64,000 nt of DNA from an uncultured Paracoccaceae bacterium (GCA_947497065.1 CANMEQ010000002.1:124001-188000); one strand, 5' to 3'. Counted from the first letter of the stretch, positions 27,091 through 36,136 are shown. Notes: a model not told the origin generated them from the letters alone. Numbers and translations are program-made.

Positions 27091-28482
27091 ATGACCATCA
27101 AAAGCCTTGGAAATCCATTTTCCGATAAGACCGATCTAAGACACGGTGCTGACTGCGGGTGTGACACCTGCTTGACCGGTCACGGCCACGATAAGCTCCA
27201 TTCAGAGCCAGAAGCGATGTCATCAGAGCAGATGATGGAACGCGCCGTCGAAAGTGCGGTCGTCCGGTCGATGTTCGGCCAGAATGACATCGCGCGCCGA
27301 TCGTTCATGGGGATGTTGGGGGGCACGTCTTTCGCGGCAGCTCTTGCCTCGGTCTTTCCTGTCAAACAGGCAGTAGCCAATATTCTGGATGATCTTGGCC
27401 CGCCGGAGAAGACCGACCTGAACATTGGCTTTGTGCCGATCACGTGTGCCACGCCGATCATCATGGCGCAGCCATTGGGCTTTTACGAACGCTACGGGTT
27501 GAACGCGCAGGTTATTAAAACTGCAGGCTGGGCCGTTGCTCGTGACAAATCGCTATCAGGCGAATACGACGCGTCTCACATGCTGACACCTATGCCGTTG
27601 GCAATGACGATGGGTGCTGGCTCGGTCGCTGAGCCCTACATCATGCCCGCCGTGGAAAACATCAACGGGCAGGCGATTGTGCTGTCTAACGAACACCTAG
27701 ACAAACGTGACCCAAGCCAGTGGAAAGGCTTCACGTTTGGTGTTCCATTTGAATACTCCATGCACAACTTCCTGCTGCGCTACTACGTGGCTGAATTCGG
27801 GCTGGACCCTGATGTGGATATCCAGATCCGAGTTGTGCCCCCGCCAGAGATGGTCGCCAACCTGCGCGCTGGTAACCTTGACGGCTATCTGTCGCCCGAT
27901 CCGTTCAACCAGCGTGCGGTTTATGAGGGTATCGGCTTCATTCACATCCTCACCAAGGAAATCTGGGAAGGTCACCCATGCTGTGCTTTCGCGGCACCCC
28001 AGTCTTTTGCGACTGAACTACCCAATACCTACGGCGCATTGCTCAAGTCGATCATCGACGCCACGCAATACGCGTCCAACCCAGACAACCGGTCCGAGAT
28101 TTCGGAGGCCATCGCGCCAACGAACTACCTCAACCAACCGGTCACCGTCATCGAACAGGTTCTTACGGGGACTTATGCCGATGGTCTGGGCGCCGTACAG
28201 CGGGTACCTGACCGTATTGATTTCGACCCCTTCCCATGGCAGTCAATGGGCGTGTGGATCCTGACGCAGATGAAGCGGTGGGGCTATATCGAAGGCGAAG
28301 TGGACTACAAAGGCATCGCAGAGCAGGTCTATCTGGCCACCGATGCGCGCAAAGTCATGACCGATCTTGGCTACGACGCACCGGCAGAAAACTACAAGTC
28401 GCACACGATTATGGGCAAAACTTTCGACCCTGATCAGCCAGAGGCTTACGTCGACAGCTTTGCTATCAAAGCAGGCGACTGA
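27091..28482 (+). CDS. CmpA/NrtA-family ABC transporter substrate-binding protein (probable cyanate)
   Basis: A 463-residue binding protein of the nitrate/bicarbonate/cyanate family (LNIGFVPITCATPIIMAQPLGFYERYGLN). It has a Tat signal (RRSFMG at residues 69-74, followed by a hydrophobic stretch) for export to the periplasm. Ahead of it is an unusual 68-residue extension with Cys22, Cys24, Cys27 and His31, His33, His37. It heads an operon that ends with cyanase, so cyanate is the likely ligand rather than nitrate or taurine. A good ribosome site (GGAGACGG) precedes the ATG. Confidence 0.85.
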   Translation: MTIKSLGNPFSDKTDLRHGADCGCDTCLTGHGHDKLHSEPEAMSSEQMMERAVESAVVRSMFGQNDIARRSFMGMLGGTSFAAALASVFPVKQAVANILDDLGPPEKTDLNIGFVPITCATPIIMAQPLGFYERYGLNAQVIKTAGWAVARDKSLSGEYDASHMLTPMPLAMTMGAGSVAEPYIMPAVENINGQAIVLSNEHLDKRDPSQWKGFTFGVPFEYSMHNFLLRYYVAEFGLDPDVDIQIRVVPPPEMVANLRAGNLDGYLSPDPFNQRAVYEGIGFIHILTKEIWEGHPCCAFAAPQSFATELPNTYGALLKSIIDATQYASNPDNRSEISEAIAPTNYLNQPVTVIEQVLTGTYADGLGAVQRVPDRIDFDPFPWQSMGVWILTQMKRWGYIEGEVDYKGIAEQVYLATDARKVMTDLGYDAPAENYKSHTIMGKTFDPDQPEAYVDSFAIKAGD

Positions 28483-29318
28483 TGGAGCTTTTGTCAGAAA
28501 ACAAGCGGGCAGCGATCTGGTCGATTGCACTTCTGATTGTTGGGTTGCTTGTGTGGGAACTGTCGATTTCCGCACAAGCGGTCAACACGGGCGAGCTGAC
28601 CGAGTATGAACTTCTGACAGGGGCGGGCACGGCGAAAGCTGGTGTGCCGCCTCCCAGCGAAGTGGCGGTCAAAGCTTGGCAAGAGTTGTCCAACCCGTTT
28701 TATGATGCGGGGCCGAACGACAAGGGCATTGGCATTCAGATCGGCTATTCGATCTACCGCGTCCTGACAGGCTATTTTCTGGCAGCGATCATTGCGATCC
28801 CGCTCGGGTTTCTGATCGGCATGTCGTCGGTGGCTTACAAGGCTCTCAACCCGTTCATTCAGGTTCTGCGCCCGATCTCTCCACTCGCGTGGATGCCGCT
28901 GGCACTTTTTATCATTCAAGACTCCGAAGCCTCCGCCATTTTCGTCATCTTCATCTGTTCGATCTGGCCGATGCTGCTCAACACTGCTTTTGGCGTGGCG
29001 GGCGTGCGCGAAGACTGGGTGAACGTGGCGCGGACCCATGAACTCGGTGCTTTCAAAACGGCCTTTACAGTCGTTCTGCCTGCCGCCGCCCCCACCATCG
29101 TGACGGGTATGCGCATTTCCATCGGGATCGCTTGGCTTGTCATCGTCGCCGCAGAGATGCTCGTGGGGGGAACCGGGATTGGGTATTACGTCTGGAACGA
29201 GTGGAACAACCTCGATCTGACCTCCGTCATTTTCTCAATTCTCATGATCGGCGTTGTCGGCATGTTGCTGGACGCGGCCTTCGGCCTGCTCCAGCGGCGC
29301 GTGGCCTACGTGGAATAA
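28482..29318 (+). CDS. ABC transporter permease (probable cyanate)
   Basis: A 278-residue inner-membrane permease of the NrtB/SsuC type. Several hydrophobic spans are visible, and the EAA loop that docks the ATPase is seen in GVREDWVNVARTHELGAFKTAFTVVLPAAAPTIVTG. The start codon shares a base with the stop of the binding-protein gene. An N-terminal periplasmic loop rich in small residues (ELLTGAGTAKAGVPPPSEV) separates the first span from the core, as in close NrtB relatives. Confidence 0.88.
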   Translation: MELLSENKRAAIWSIALLIVGLLVWELSISAQAVNTGELTEYELLTGAGTAKAGVPPPSEVAVKAWQELSNPFYDAGPNDKGIGIQIGYSIYRVLTGYFLAAIIAIPLGFLIGMSSVAYKALNPFIQVLRPISPLAWMPLALFIIQDSEASAIFVIFICSIWPMLLNTAFGVAGVREDWVNVARTHELGAFKTAFTVVLPAAAPTIVTGMRISIGIAWLVIVAAEMLVGGTGIGYYVWNEWNNLDLTSVIFSILMIGVVGMLLDAAFGLLQRRVAYVE

Positions 29319-29327
29319 GGTGGTCCT

Positions 29328-30230
29328 ATGGCAAATTCATTTCTAAGCATTGAAAAACTGACCCAGCGCTACCCGGACGGCAAAGGCGGCGAGTTCACGG
29401 TTTTCGAAAACGCCAGCTTTGGCATCGAAAAGGGCGAGTTCGTTTGCATCTTGGGGCATTCAGGTTGCGGTAAGTCGACCATAATGAACATCCTGGCTGG
29501 CCTTTCCGAGCCAACCCAAGGTGTCGTAAAGATGGACGGCTTTGCAGTGTCTGGACCTAGCCTTGATCGGGGCGTGGTCTTCCAGAACTATTCGCTGCTG
29601 CCTTGGCTTACGGCCTTAAAGAATGTGACCTTCGGGGTAGCCGCGCGGTTCCCCGATTGGACCAAACAACAGGTCGAGGACCATTCAATCGCATTTTTGG
29701 AAAAAGTTGGGTTGTCGGGTGACGCCATCCACCGAAAGCCAAGCCAATTGTCCGGTGGCATGCGACAGCGCGTGTCCATCGCCCGGGCCTTCGCCAATGA
29801 ACCCAAACTGTTGTTGCTGGATGAGCCATTTGGCGCTCTGGACGCGCTGACCCGCGGCACCATTCAAGAAGAATTGCTGAAGGTATGGAGCGGGACCGAC
29901 CAAACGGTCTTTATGATCACCCACGACATTGACGAGGCAATTCTGCTGGCCGATCGCATCTTGTTGATGACAAACGGACCGCTGGCACGCGTCGCCGAAA
30001 GTGTAGAAATCACCATTCCAAGACCTCGCATGCGCACCGATATTGTGGAGCACCCGAACTACTATGCCATTCGCAATCATCTGGTGCAGTTTCTTGGGAA
30101 ACGCTCGGCAGAATTGGCGGGCCAAGTAAGCGCGCCGGACGAGATCCATTCCCCTGAAACAGTTCGCATCGACAAAACGCAGGATGATGCGGTGGAAGAG
30201 CAACCATTATTACAGGCGGTCAAGACATGA
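29328..30230 (+). CDS. ABC transporter ATP-binding protein (probable cyanate)
   Basis: A 300-residue ATPase of the NrtD/CmpD/SsuB type. Walker A is [13 protein letters not shown], the Q-loop is [11 protein letters not shown], the signature is [14 protein letters not shown], and Walker B is [14 protein letters not shown], followed by the H-loop ITHDIDEA. The C-terminal 40 residues are an extension beyond the core domain. It lies nine bases after the permease gene and overlaps the DUF1348 gene by four bases. Confidence 0.92.
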   Translation: MANSFLSIEKLTQRYPDGKGGEFTVFENASFGIEKGEFVCILGHSGCGKSTIMNILAGLSEPTQGVVKMDGFAVSGPSLDRGVVFQNYSLLPWLTALKNVTFGVAARFPDWTKQQVEDHSIAFLEKVGLSGDAIHRKPSQLSGGMRQRVSIARAFANEPKLLLLDEPFGALDALTRGTIQEELLKVWSGTDQTVFMITHDIDEAILLADRILLMTNGPLARVAESVEITIPRPRMRTDIVEHPNYYAIRNHLVQFLGKRSAELAGQVSAPDEIHSPETVRIDKTQDDAVEEQPLLQAVKT

Positions 30231-30706
30231 TAAGCCAACCACCCCGCGCCCCGGTGCCCCCGTTCAGCTTTGACGACGCAGTGCAAAAAGTGCGGATGGC
30301 GGAAAACGCTTGGAACGGGCGTGACCCGGCCAAGGTCGCGCTGGCCTATACGCCTGATACCAAGTGGCGCAACCGTTCAGAGTTTTTGAACGGGCGTGCA
30401 GAAGTGGAAGAATTTCTGACCCGCAAATGGGCCACCGAGAATGGGTATCGCCTGATCAAAGAAATCTGGGCCCATAGTGAAAACAAAATCGCCGTGCGCT
30501 TTTGCTATGAATACCACGATGCCGAGGGCCAGTGGTTTCGCGCGCACGGTAATGAAAACTGGGAGTTCGATGCCCTTGGCTACATGGCAAAGCGCCACGC
30601 TTCGATCAACGATGTGCCCATCACAGAGGCAGAACGCTTGTTTCATTGGGATGCGCCCGGGCCACGCCCCGATGATCACCCCGGCCTGACCGAGCTTGGA
30701 CTTTAA
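30227..30706 (+). CDS. DUF1348 (NTF2-like) protein
   Basis: A 159-residue soluble protein of the DUF1348 family, which has a SnoaL/NTF2-like cone fold. Family segments are [40 protein letters not shown] and [20 protein letters not shown]. Its function is unknown. It is embedded in the cyanate operon, overlapping the ATPase gene and 31 bases before cyanase, so it is likely made with them. A role in cyanate handling is only an inference from that position. Confidence 0.85.
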   Translation: MISQPPRAPVPPFSFDDAVQKVRMAENAWNGRDPAKVALAYTPDTKWRNRSEFLNGRAEVEEFLTRKWATENGYRLIKEIWAHSENKIAVRFCYEYHDAEGQWFRAHGNENWEFDALGYMAKRHASINDVPITEAERLFHWDAPGPRPDDHPGLTELGL

Positions 30707-30737
30707 GAAATCAATACATAAGAAGGACACCACATAA

Positions 30738-31190
30738 ATGACCGACATGATGACTAAAGAAGACGTCACAGCCATGATCCTCTCGGCCAAGAAACAGGCT
30801 GGAATGACATGGGAAGGTATTGCCGAAAAGATCGACATGTCACCTGTCTGGACCCATTCAGCCGCCATGGGCATGAACGCTTTTCCCGCGGATAAGGCCG
30901 CACTCATGGTCAAGGTCATGGGCCTGCCGCAAGAGGCAGAAAGCGTGCTGTCCGAAAGCCCCACCAAGATCTGGGAACAGGCGGTTCCTACCGACCCTTG
31001 CATCTATCGCTTCTATGAAATCGTTGGCGTTTATGGCCCCACCCTCAAGGCGCTGATCCAAGAAAAATTCGGTGATGGCATCATGTCTGCGATTGATTTT
31101 GACATGTCTGTCACTCGGGTCGAAAACCCGAAAGGGGACCGCGTAAAAGTTGAAATGTCGGGCAAATATCTCGGATATAACAGCTGGTAA
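30738..31190 (+). CDS. cynS: Cyanase (cyanate hydratase)
   Basis: A 150-residue CynS, slightly shorter than the 156-residue E. coli enzyme. Catalytic residues are in place: Arg91 and Glu94 in YRFYE, and Ser117 in DGIMSAIDF (E. coli Arg96, Glu99, Ser122). The N-terminal helix-rich domain precedes the catalytic domain, and the protein ends GKYLGYNSW. It converts cyanate plus bicarbonate to ammonia and two CO2, and normally works as a decamer in the cytoplasm. No carbonic anhydrase gene, the usual partner cynT, lies nearby. A terminator follows. Confidence 0.97.
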   Translation: MTDMMTKEDVTAMILSAKKQAGMTWEGIAEKIDMSPVWTHSAAMGMNAFPADKAALMVKVMGLPQEAESVLSESPTKIWEQAVPTDPCIYRFYEIVGVYGPTLKALIQEKFGDGIMSAIDFDMSVTRVENPKGDRVKVEMSGKYLGYNSW

Positions 31191-31200
31191 GACTTGAGTA

Positions 31201-31227
31201 GGGTCGCCTTCACAGGCGGCCCTTTCT
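31201..31227 (+). terminator. Rho-independent terminator of the cyanate operon
   Basis: GGGTCGCC at 31201-31208 pairs with GGCGGCCC at 31215-31222 (8 bp with one G-U) around a six-base loop, followed by TTTCT. It starts ten bases after the cynS stop and also separates the operon from the convergent racemase gene. Confidence 0.8.
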
Positions 31228-31269
31228 ACCCAGAATTCATCGGCAAAGCGGATCCGAATTAAACAAGCT

Positions 31270-31902
31270 TCAAAACATTGACGCCAGTTTCACCGCTGAA
31301 TGGACACCGTCAATGAGCTTTACCGGCAGGTCTTCGTTTTCATCAACGATGTGCACCATACCGGCGCACCCGAGGACAACACTATCAATGTTATCCTCGG
31401 CTAGCGCAGCGCTGATTTCGTCTTTGACCCGTCGTGTCGCATTTCCGCGATCGTCCTCAAGGGCGAGCACAGGCACACCGCTTGCCCTTACGCGGGCTAG
31501 ATTGTTCCCGAATCCATAGCTGTTGATATTGCAGGCCAAAATGGGAACGGACACCTCCAAGGTCGTAACAACCGAAAATCGTCGCCCATAGAGCGAGGCG
31601 AGGTGATAGGCCGCTTGCCCGATCCCGATGACAGGACAAGAGGCGTTTTCACGAGCAGCATTCAGCCCGGTATCATCAAAGCAGCCGATAATGATAGCTT
31701 TGGCCCCGCTTTCATCGGCCTGTTTCACAAGGTCCAAAAGATGCGGGATCGCGGCGTTCCCGTCTTGCTCGCCCTGAATGGCGGGCGGGCCTTTTGTCGA
31801 GGTTAAACCGATAATGTCCACACCGGGTGCCGCTTTGCGCCCTGTTTCAACCATCGCATCGGTCATCGAAACCGTTGAATTGGGGTTGATGATGACGATC
31901 AT
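31270..31902 (-). CDS. Asp/Glu/hydantoin racemase family protein
   Basis: A 210-residue racemase of the HyuE/allantoin racemase type. Both catalytic cysteines are seen in mirror-related motifs, GCFDDTG in the first half and LGCAGM in the second. The N-terminus IIVINPNST-like (MIVIINPNSTVSMTDAM) is diagnostic for the hydantoin racemase branch. It is the last gene of the ABC transporter operon and overlaps the permease gene by four bases. It could racemise a transported 5-substituted hydantoin, allantoin or amino acid. The substrate is not known. Confidence 0.88.
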   Translation of the reverse strand: MIVIINPNSTVSMTDAMVETGRKAAPGVDIIGLTSTKGPPAIQGEQDGNAAIPHLLDLVKQADESGAKAIIIGCFDDTGLNAARENASCPVIGIGQAAYHLASLYGRRFSVVTTLEVSVPILACNINSYGFGNNLARVRASGVPVLALEDDRGNATRRVKDEISAALAEDNIDSVVLGCAGMVHIVDENEDLPVKLIDGVHSAVKLASMF

Positions 31903-32738
31903 ACCTCACCCTTTCCCGCATCGGAGGTTCGGCGCGCGCGACGGCGATTTGTGATCAAGGCGATGCACAAGAAGGCACCGATTATGATAAGCGAGAAGAC
32001 CGTGGTCAGCGTCCCCAATGCGTACAGAACGGGGGAGGTCACATTGGTCGTCATCCCGTAGATTTCCAGCGGAAGGGTGTTGTAGCTGCCTGCCGTCAAA
32101 AGGGTGCGAGCAAATTCATCATACGAAAGGGTGAAGCCGAACAAGGCGACGCCGATCAAGGACGGGGCGATGATTGGCAAAACCACATGGCACAAGGTTT
32201 GCCAGCTGGTTGCGCCAAGGTCTCGGGCGGCTTCTTCGTAGCTTTTGTCAAAGCGGTTGAAGACCGCAAACATGATCAGCAGGCCGAAAGGCAGTGTCCA
32301 TGTCAGTTGCGCCCCGAAGCCGGATGTCGACCAATGGACGTTCAAGCCAGATTGGGAAAACAACAGGCCCACCCCAAGCGAGATCAGAATCGAAGGGATC
32401 ACAAGTGATGTGATGATCAAATAGAAGAGAATATTTGACCCTGGGAATTTTCTGCGAAACGCCAGCCCACCCATTACGGACACCACAACTGTCACGACCA
32501 TGACCATCAGGCCCAAAGCGAAGCTGCGCCGGAAACTACCCCAGATATCGCCAACAGCCTGTTGTTCGAACAGGTCGCGGAACCAATGCAATGACACGCC
32601 CCGCATCGGGAATGTCAGCCCTCCACCTTCGCCTTGGAAAGACAGGATACCGATCGTGATAGTCGGGCCGTAAAGGAATAAGATGAACAGCGCGAAAAAT
32701 CCGCTGAGGATGTAGAATGACCGCGGTCGAGGTTCCAT
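31899..32738 (-). CDS. ABC transporter permease, PotC type
   Basis: A 279-residue inner-membrane permease of the spermidine/putrescine class. About six hydrophobic spans are visible, and the EAA loop is SYEEAARDLGATSWQTLCHVVLPIIAPSLIG. I place the start at ATG 32738 (MEPRPRSF), which has AGGAG about seven bases upstream, rather than at 32762, which would overlap the previous gene. The C-terminus is rich in basic residues (NRRRARRTS). It pairs with the permease just upstream. Confidence 0.9.
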   Translation of the reverse strand: MEPRPRSFYILSGFFALFILFLYGPTITIGILSFQGEGGGLTFPMRGVSLHWFRDLFEQQAVGDIWGSFRRSFALGLMVMVVTVVVSVMGGLAFRRKFPGSNILFYLIITSLVIPSILISLGVGLLFSQSGLNVHWSTSGFGAQLTWTLPFGLLIMFAVFNRFDKSYEEAARDLGATSWQTLCHVVLPIIAPSLIGVALFGFTLSYDEFARTLLTAGSYNTLPLEIYGMTTNVTSPVLYALGTLTTVFSLIIIGAFLCIALITNRRRARRTSDAGKGEV

Positions 32739-32739
32739 C

Positions 32740-33603
32740 CTAAAGCTCCTTTCGAATATCAACGAAGCGCAGCAGGATGCCGATGGTGATTAACACTGTC
32801 AGCAGCAGAACAATCGCCGTAGCTGAGGCACTTGGGTATTGCAGCAAGGCAATATCGTTCGAGATCAGGCGGCCGACGTTCGCGGACTGACTGCCCGACA
32901 TAAAGCGTACGGTGATGAAATCGCCCATCACCAGCGTGACCACAAAGATCGTGCCGATCATGATCCCCGGTTTGGTCAGCGGGATGATCACATTCCACAA
33001 AATCTGCGCGCCATTGGCGCCTGCGTCTCGGGCGGCTTCGATCAGGGATTTGTCGATCCGCATCATCGTGTTGAAGATCGGAACGACCATGAACAACGTG
33101 TAAAGATGTACGAATGCTAGGATGACGGCAAAGTCCGAGAAGAGCAGCCACTCTATCGGTTCCTCAATCACGCCCCATGACATCAGCGTGGAGTTGGCAA
33201 TCCCATTGCGCCCCAGAAACGGGATCCAAGATATCATGCGGATAATGTTGCTTGTCCAAAACGGGATTGTGCAGAGTAAAAATAGCGCAATTTGCCATGT
33301 TAGAGTGCGGATATGAAAGGCCAGATAATAGGCAACCGTGAACCCGATCAGCAGGGTGCAGGCCCACGTGATCACCGCATATTTGAAAGTATTGAAAAAG
33401 ACCGTGTAGGTCACGGGTGACCCGAACAAAAAGGCGTAGTTGTCAAATTCAAACGCCGGAATGATCGAAAATTCAGTGGCACGCCAAAAGCTGACTATGA
33501 CGATCAGGACAATCGGAAGCACTAGAAAAATTAATAAAACTGCGGCCAATGGCGACACCATAAGCAGGCTGGATATAGCTGAATTAGCGCGGAGTCTTTT
33601 CAT
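32740..33603 (-). CDS. ABC transporter permease, PotB type
   Basis: A 287-residue permease of the spermidine/putrescine class. Hydrophobic spans start at residue 14 (LLMVSPLAAVLLIFLVLPIVLIVIV), and the EAA loop is LIEAARDAGANGAQILWNVIIPLTKPGIM. It ends one base before the start of the PotC-type gene. It is preceded by a strong intercistronic hairpin that follows the binding-protein gene. Confidence 0.9.
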   Translation of the reverse strand: MKRLRANSAISSLLMVSPLAAVLLIFLVLPIVLIVIVSFWRATEFSIIPAFEFDNYAFLFGSPVTYTVFFNTFKYAVITWACTLLIGFTVAYYLAFHIRTLTWQIALFLLCTIPFWTSNIIRMISWIPFLGRNGIANSTLMSWGVIEEPIEWLLFSDFAVILAFVHLYTLFMVVPIFNTMMRIDKSLIEAARDAGANGAQILWNVIIPLTKPGIMIGTIFVVTLVMGDFITVRFMSGSQSANVGRLISNDIALLQYPSASATAIVLLLTVLITIGILLRFVDIRKEL

Positions 33604-33627
33604 GAGGCATTCTTATTTGAGTGATGT

Positions 33628-33652
33628 GGGTGCGCCACGTTGCGGCGCACCC
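33628..33652 (-). promoter_or_regulatory. Strong intercistronic hairpin after the binding-protein gene
   Basis: GGGTGCGCC (33628-33636) and GGCGCACCC (33644-33652) form a perfect 9-bp stem with a seven-base loop, ten bases after the stop of the binding-protein gene. No T-run follows on the minus strand. Such hairpins often protect the upstream message so that more binding protein than permease is made; partial termination is an alternative. Confidence 0.65.
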
Positions 33653-33661
33653 GGTGTTGGC

Positions 33662-34948
33662 TTAAGCGGCGATAAACTCGTTCCACTTACGGACCATGTA
33701 CTGGTTCTCGTCCATGACGGAGTTCCAGCAAACAACAGACCCCATCCGTTCAAGGAAGGAACCGCCATCGCGGACCTCACCTGCACCGGCCAGCTTGTCA
33801 CCTGTTGGGGACAGAATGTCGCCCTCAGCGGCTTTGCCTTCGTACCAGAAGCCCCATTCGTCAGCTGACATGAACTCTTTGGACGTCTCAGGTACCGCAG
33901 AGTAATACCCCTGACGCATCAGGTAGCCACCGACCCAGCCGGACAGATACCAGTTGATGTATTCATAGGCCGCATCCAATTCGAGCCCGGACAGCGCAGC
34001 CGAGATACCAAGGCCACCACCCCAAGAGCGATAGCCCTCTTCCAGCGGCTGATAGACACATGGAATGCCTTGGGATTTGACCGCAGTAATCGCAGGCGAC
34101 CACATCGACTGGATCACGACCTCACCGGACGCCATCAGGTTGACGCTTTCATCAAACGATTTCCAGAACGCGCGGAACTGACCGTTCTTCTTCGCTTCTG
34201 TGAAGATGCCAATCGTGAGATCGATCTCTTCTTTGGTCATGTTGCCTTTGTCTGGGTAGGTGTATTCACCCATGGATTCCACAACCATCGCCATGTCCAT
34301 GATCCCGATGGACGAGATGTCGAGGATCGACGCCTTGCCCTTGAATTCAGGGTTCAACAGCTCGGACCAGTTGGAGATAGGACGGCCGATCAAGTCAGGG
34401 CGGATGCCCAAGGTGTCAGCGTTGTAGATCGTCGGGATCAGCGTCATCCAACCGGATTCTTCTTGCACGAAATCCGTGCCGTTCGGACCAGATGTAAAGC
34501 CGACCGTGTGCGGCGCGGTGCCCTGCGCGATGGTGCTTTCAGGTGTCAAAAGACCGCTGCGGAAGGTGCCGGCAATCTTGTCGTAGTTATCGATCTTAGT
34601 GGTGTCCATCGCCTGCAGGTTGCCTGCGCCCCAGACTTTTTTGGCGATAAAGTATTCAATGTCGGCGATGTCAAAGCTGTTGGGTTGGGTCGCTGCACGC
34701 TGTGTCACACTGTCTGTATCCAGTGCAGTCATCTCTAATGTGAAACCAAGGTCTTCTTGAACCTTCGTGGCCACGTCATTGAGGTTGGACACACCTGTGC
34801 CGAACTGGCGCAGCGTAACGTCTTTGATATTCTGCGCCCAGAGCATCGGTGCCCCGAGTGTTGTAGAGCCTGCGGCGATAGCGGTTGACGCGGCGCCTTT
34901 CAGCAATGTCCGGCGGCTGAGGCCGTTTCGTTGGGTGAATTTCGTCAT
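33662..34948 (-). CDS. Extracellular solute-binding protein (PotD-like)
   Basis: A 428-residue periplasmic binding protein of the spermidine/putrescine class. The N-terminus is a Tat signal (LSRRTLLKGAASTAIAAGS, residues 10-28). Family segments include FDIADIEYFIAKKVWGAGNLQAMD and GEVVIQSMWSPAITAVKSQGIPCVYQP. It delivers substrate to the two permeases encoded downstream. The racemase at the end of the operon suggests an amino-acid-derived or hydantoin-like ligand rather than a polyamine, but this is inference. Confidence 0.88.
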   Translation of the reverse strand: MTKFTQRNGLSRRTLLKGAASTAIAAGSTTLGAPMLWAQNIKDVTLRQFGTGVSNLNDVATKVQEDLGFTLEMTALDTDSVTQRAATQPNSFDIADIEYFIAKKVWGAGNLQAMDTTKIDNYDKIAGTFRSGLLTPESTIAQGTAPHTVGFTSGPNGTDFVQEESGWMTLIPTIYNADTLGIRPDLIGRPISNWSELLNPEFKGKASILDISSIGIMDMAMVVESMGEYTYPDKGNMTKEEIDLTIGIFTEAKKNGQFRAFWKSFDESVNLMASGEVVIQSMWSPAITAVKSQGIPCVYQPLEEGYRSWGGGLGISAALSGLELDAAYEYINWYLSGWVGGYLMRQGYYSAVPETSKEFMSADEWGFWYEGKAAEGDILSPTGDKLAGAGEVRDGGSFLERMGSVVCWNSVMDENQYMVRKWNEFIAA

Positions 34949-35000
34949 TGGTCAGTCTCCTTGTCGGTCGTTTCTTGGTTTGGATTGAGGTCGCCGCAGT

Positions 35001-35981
35001 TCATGCGATCAGTTTGTGTTGATTGGTGGAGTCCCAGTGCAGACCAATCCGGTCGCCCGGCTGGTGAGGATTGGCAAAAAAGGTAGCGTCCGGGATCAGG
35101 GCAAGAACCTCTTGATCGCCCGTTATCCGTGCGGACACAGACACATGTGTGCCTTGATATTCGACAGCCGTGACATTGCCCTCTATCGCGCCCGGGGTCG
35201 GGGAAGTGATCGACACGGCATCGGCGCGGATCGCAAAATTGCCGTCAGGCAGCGCAATGACGTTGTGGCCACCCATAAACTGCGCAACAAATTTTGTTTG
35301 CGGCGCATTGAACACCTCGCGGGCGGGCCCCGCTTGTTCGATCACAGCATTGTTCATGACAATGATCTCATCGGCCAAGGCCAGGGCTTCGTCTTGCCCG
35401 TGTGTCACGTGGACAAAGCTGATCCCCAGTTCTTTTTGCAGTTTGCGCAACTCGCTGCGCATACGAATGCGCAAGAACGGGTCGAGGGCAGACAAGGGTT
35501 CATCCAGTAACAGAACCTGCGGGCGAGTGATCAAAGCCCGCGCAAGGGCCACGCGTTGTTGTTGCCCGCCCGAGAGTTGATCCGGCAAACGATCTGCAAG
35601 CTCGGTCAGGTCGACCAACGCAAGCATTTCGCGTGCTTCCGCGTGACGTTTGGCCGTGCTGACGCCCTTCATTTTCTGGCTGAAAGCCACATTGTCGAGA
35701 ACGTTTAAATGGGGAAACAGCGCGTAATTCTGGAACATCATCGCCGTACCGCGCTGGGCGGGGGGCAGGTGCGAGATATCACGCCCCGCAAGAACGATAG
35801 ATCCGTCGCTGATGCTTTCATGGCCGGCAATCATCCGTAGGGTCGAAGATTTCCCACAACCGGACGGACCCAACAGGCAGGTATAACTGTCAGATTTGAA
35901 TCGGTAATTTATCGCGTCCACCGCCACCGTAGCACCGTAGCGCTTGGTCACTGACACCAATTCCAGGTCTTGATTACGCAT
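35001..35981 (-). CDS. ABC transporter ATP-binding protein (PotA-like)
   Basis: A 326-residue ATPase. Walker A is LGPSGCGKSSTLRM, the Q-loop is MFQNYALFPHL, the signature is LSGGQQQRVALARAL, and Walker B is VLLLDEPLSALD. A C-terminal TOBE domain follows from about residue 240 (AIRADAVSITSPTPGAIEGNVTAVEYQG region). It is the first gene of the operon and faces the GntR regulator gene across a 234-base promoter region. Confidence 0.93.
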   Translation of the reverse strand: MRNQDLELVSVTKRYGATVAVDAINYRFKSDSYTCLLGPSGCGKSSTLRMIAGHESISDGSIVLAGRDISHLPPAQRGTAMMFQNYALFPHLNVLDNVAFSQKMKGVSTAKRHAEAREMLALVDLTELADRLPDQLSGGQQQRVALARALITRPQVLLLDEPLSALDPFLRIRMRSELRKLQKELGISFVHVTHGQDEALALADEIIVMNNAVIEQAGPAREVFNAPQTKFVAQFMGGHNVIALPDGNFAIRADAVSITSPTPGAIEGNVTAVEYQGTHVSVSARITGDQEVLALIPDATFFANPHQPGDRIGLHWDSTNQHKLIA

Positions 35982-36124
35982 GTTGATCCCACTTCACGTT
36001 GGAACCAGCAGCGCCTTGGTGGTCATGTGACACAATCATTTTGCGCCGCAGCAACTGTCAATTGGACGCAAAAGCCTGTTCTTTGTACGAAGAAAAAGGG
36101 CATCGACTAATTATTGCGCACAAT

Positions 36125-36136
36125 ATTGTATACAAT
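36125..36136. promoter_or_regulatory. Palindromic operator for GntR/FadR-type regulator
   Basis: ATTGTATACAAT is a perfect 12-base palindrome and fits the TNGT...ACNA pattern of FadR-subfamily GntR regulators. It lies 80 bases upstream of the regulator start and 143 bases upstream of the transporter operon start. A second, imperfect site (CTTTGTACGAAG, 36081-36092) lies closer to the transporter genes. The adjacent regulator is the obvious candidate binder. Confidence 0.65.
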
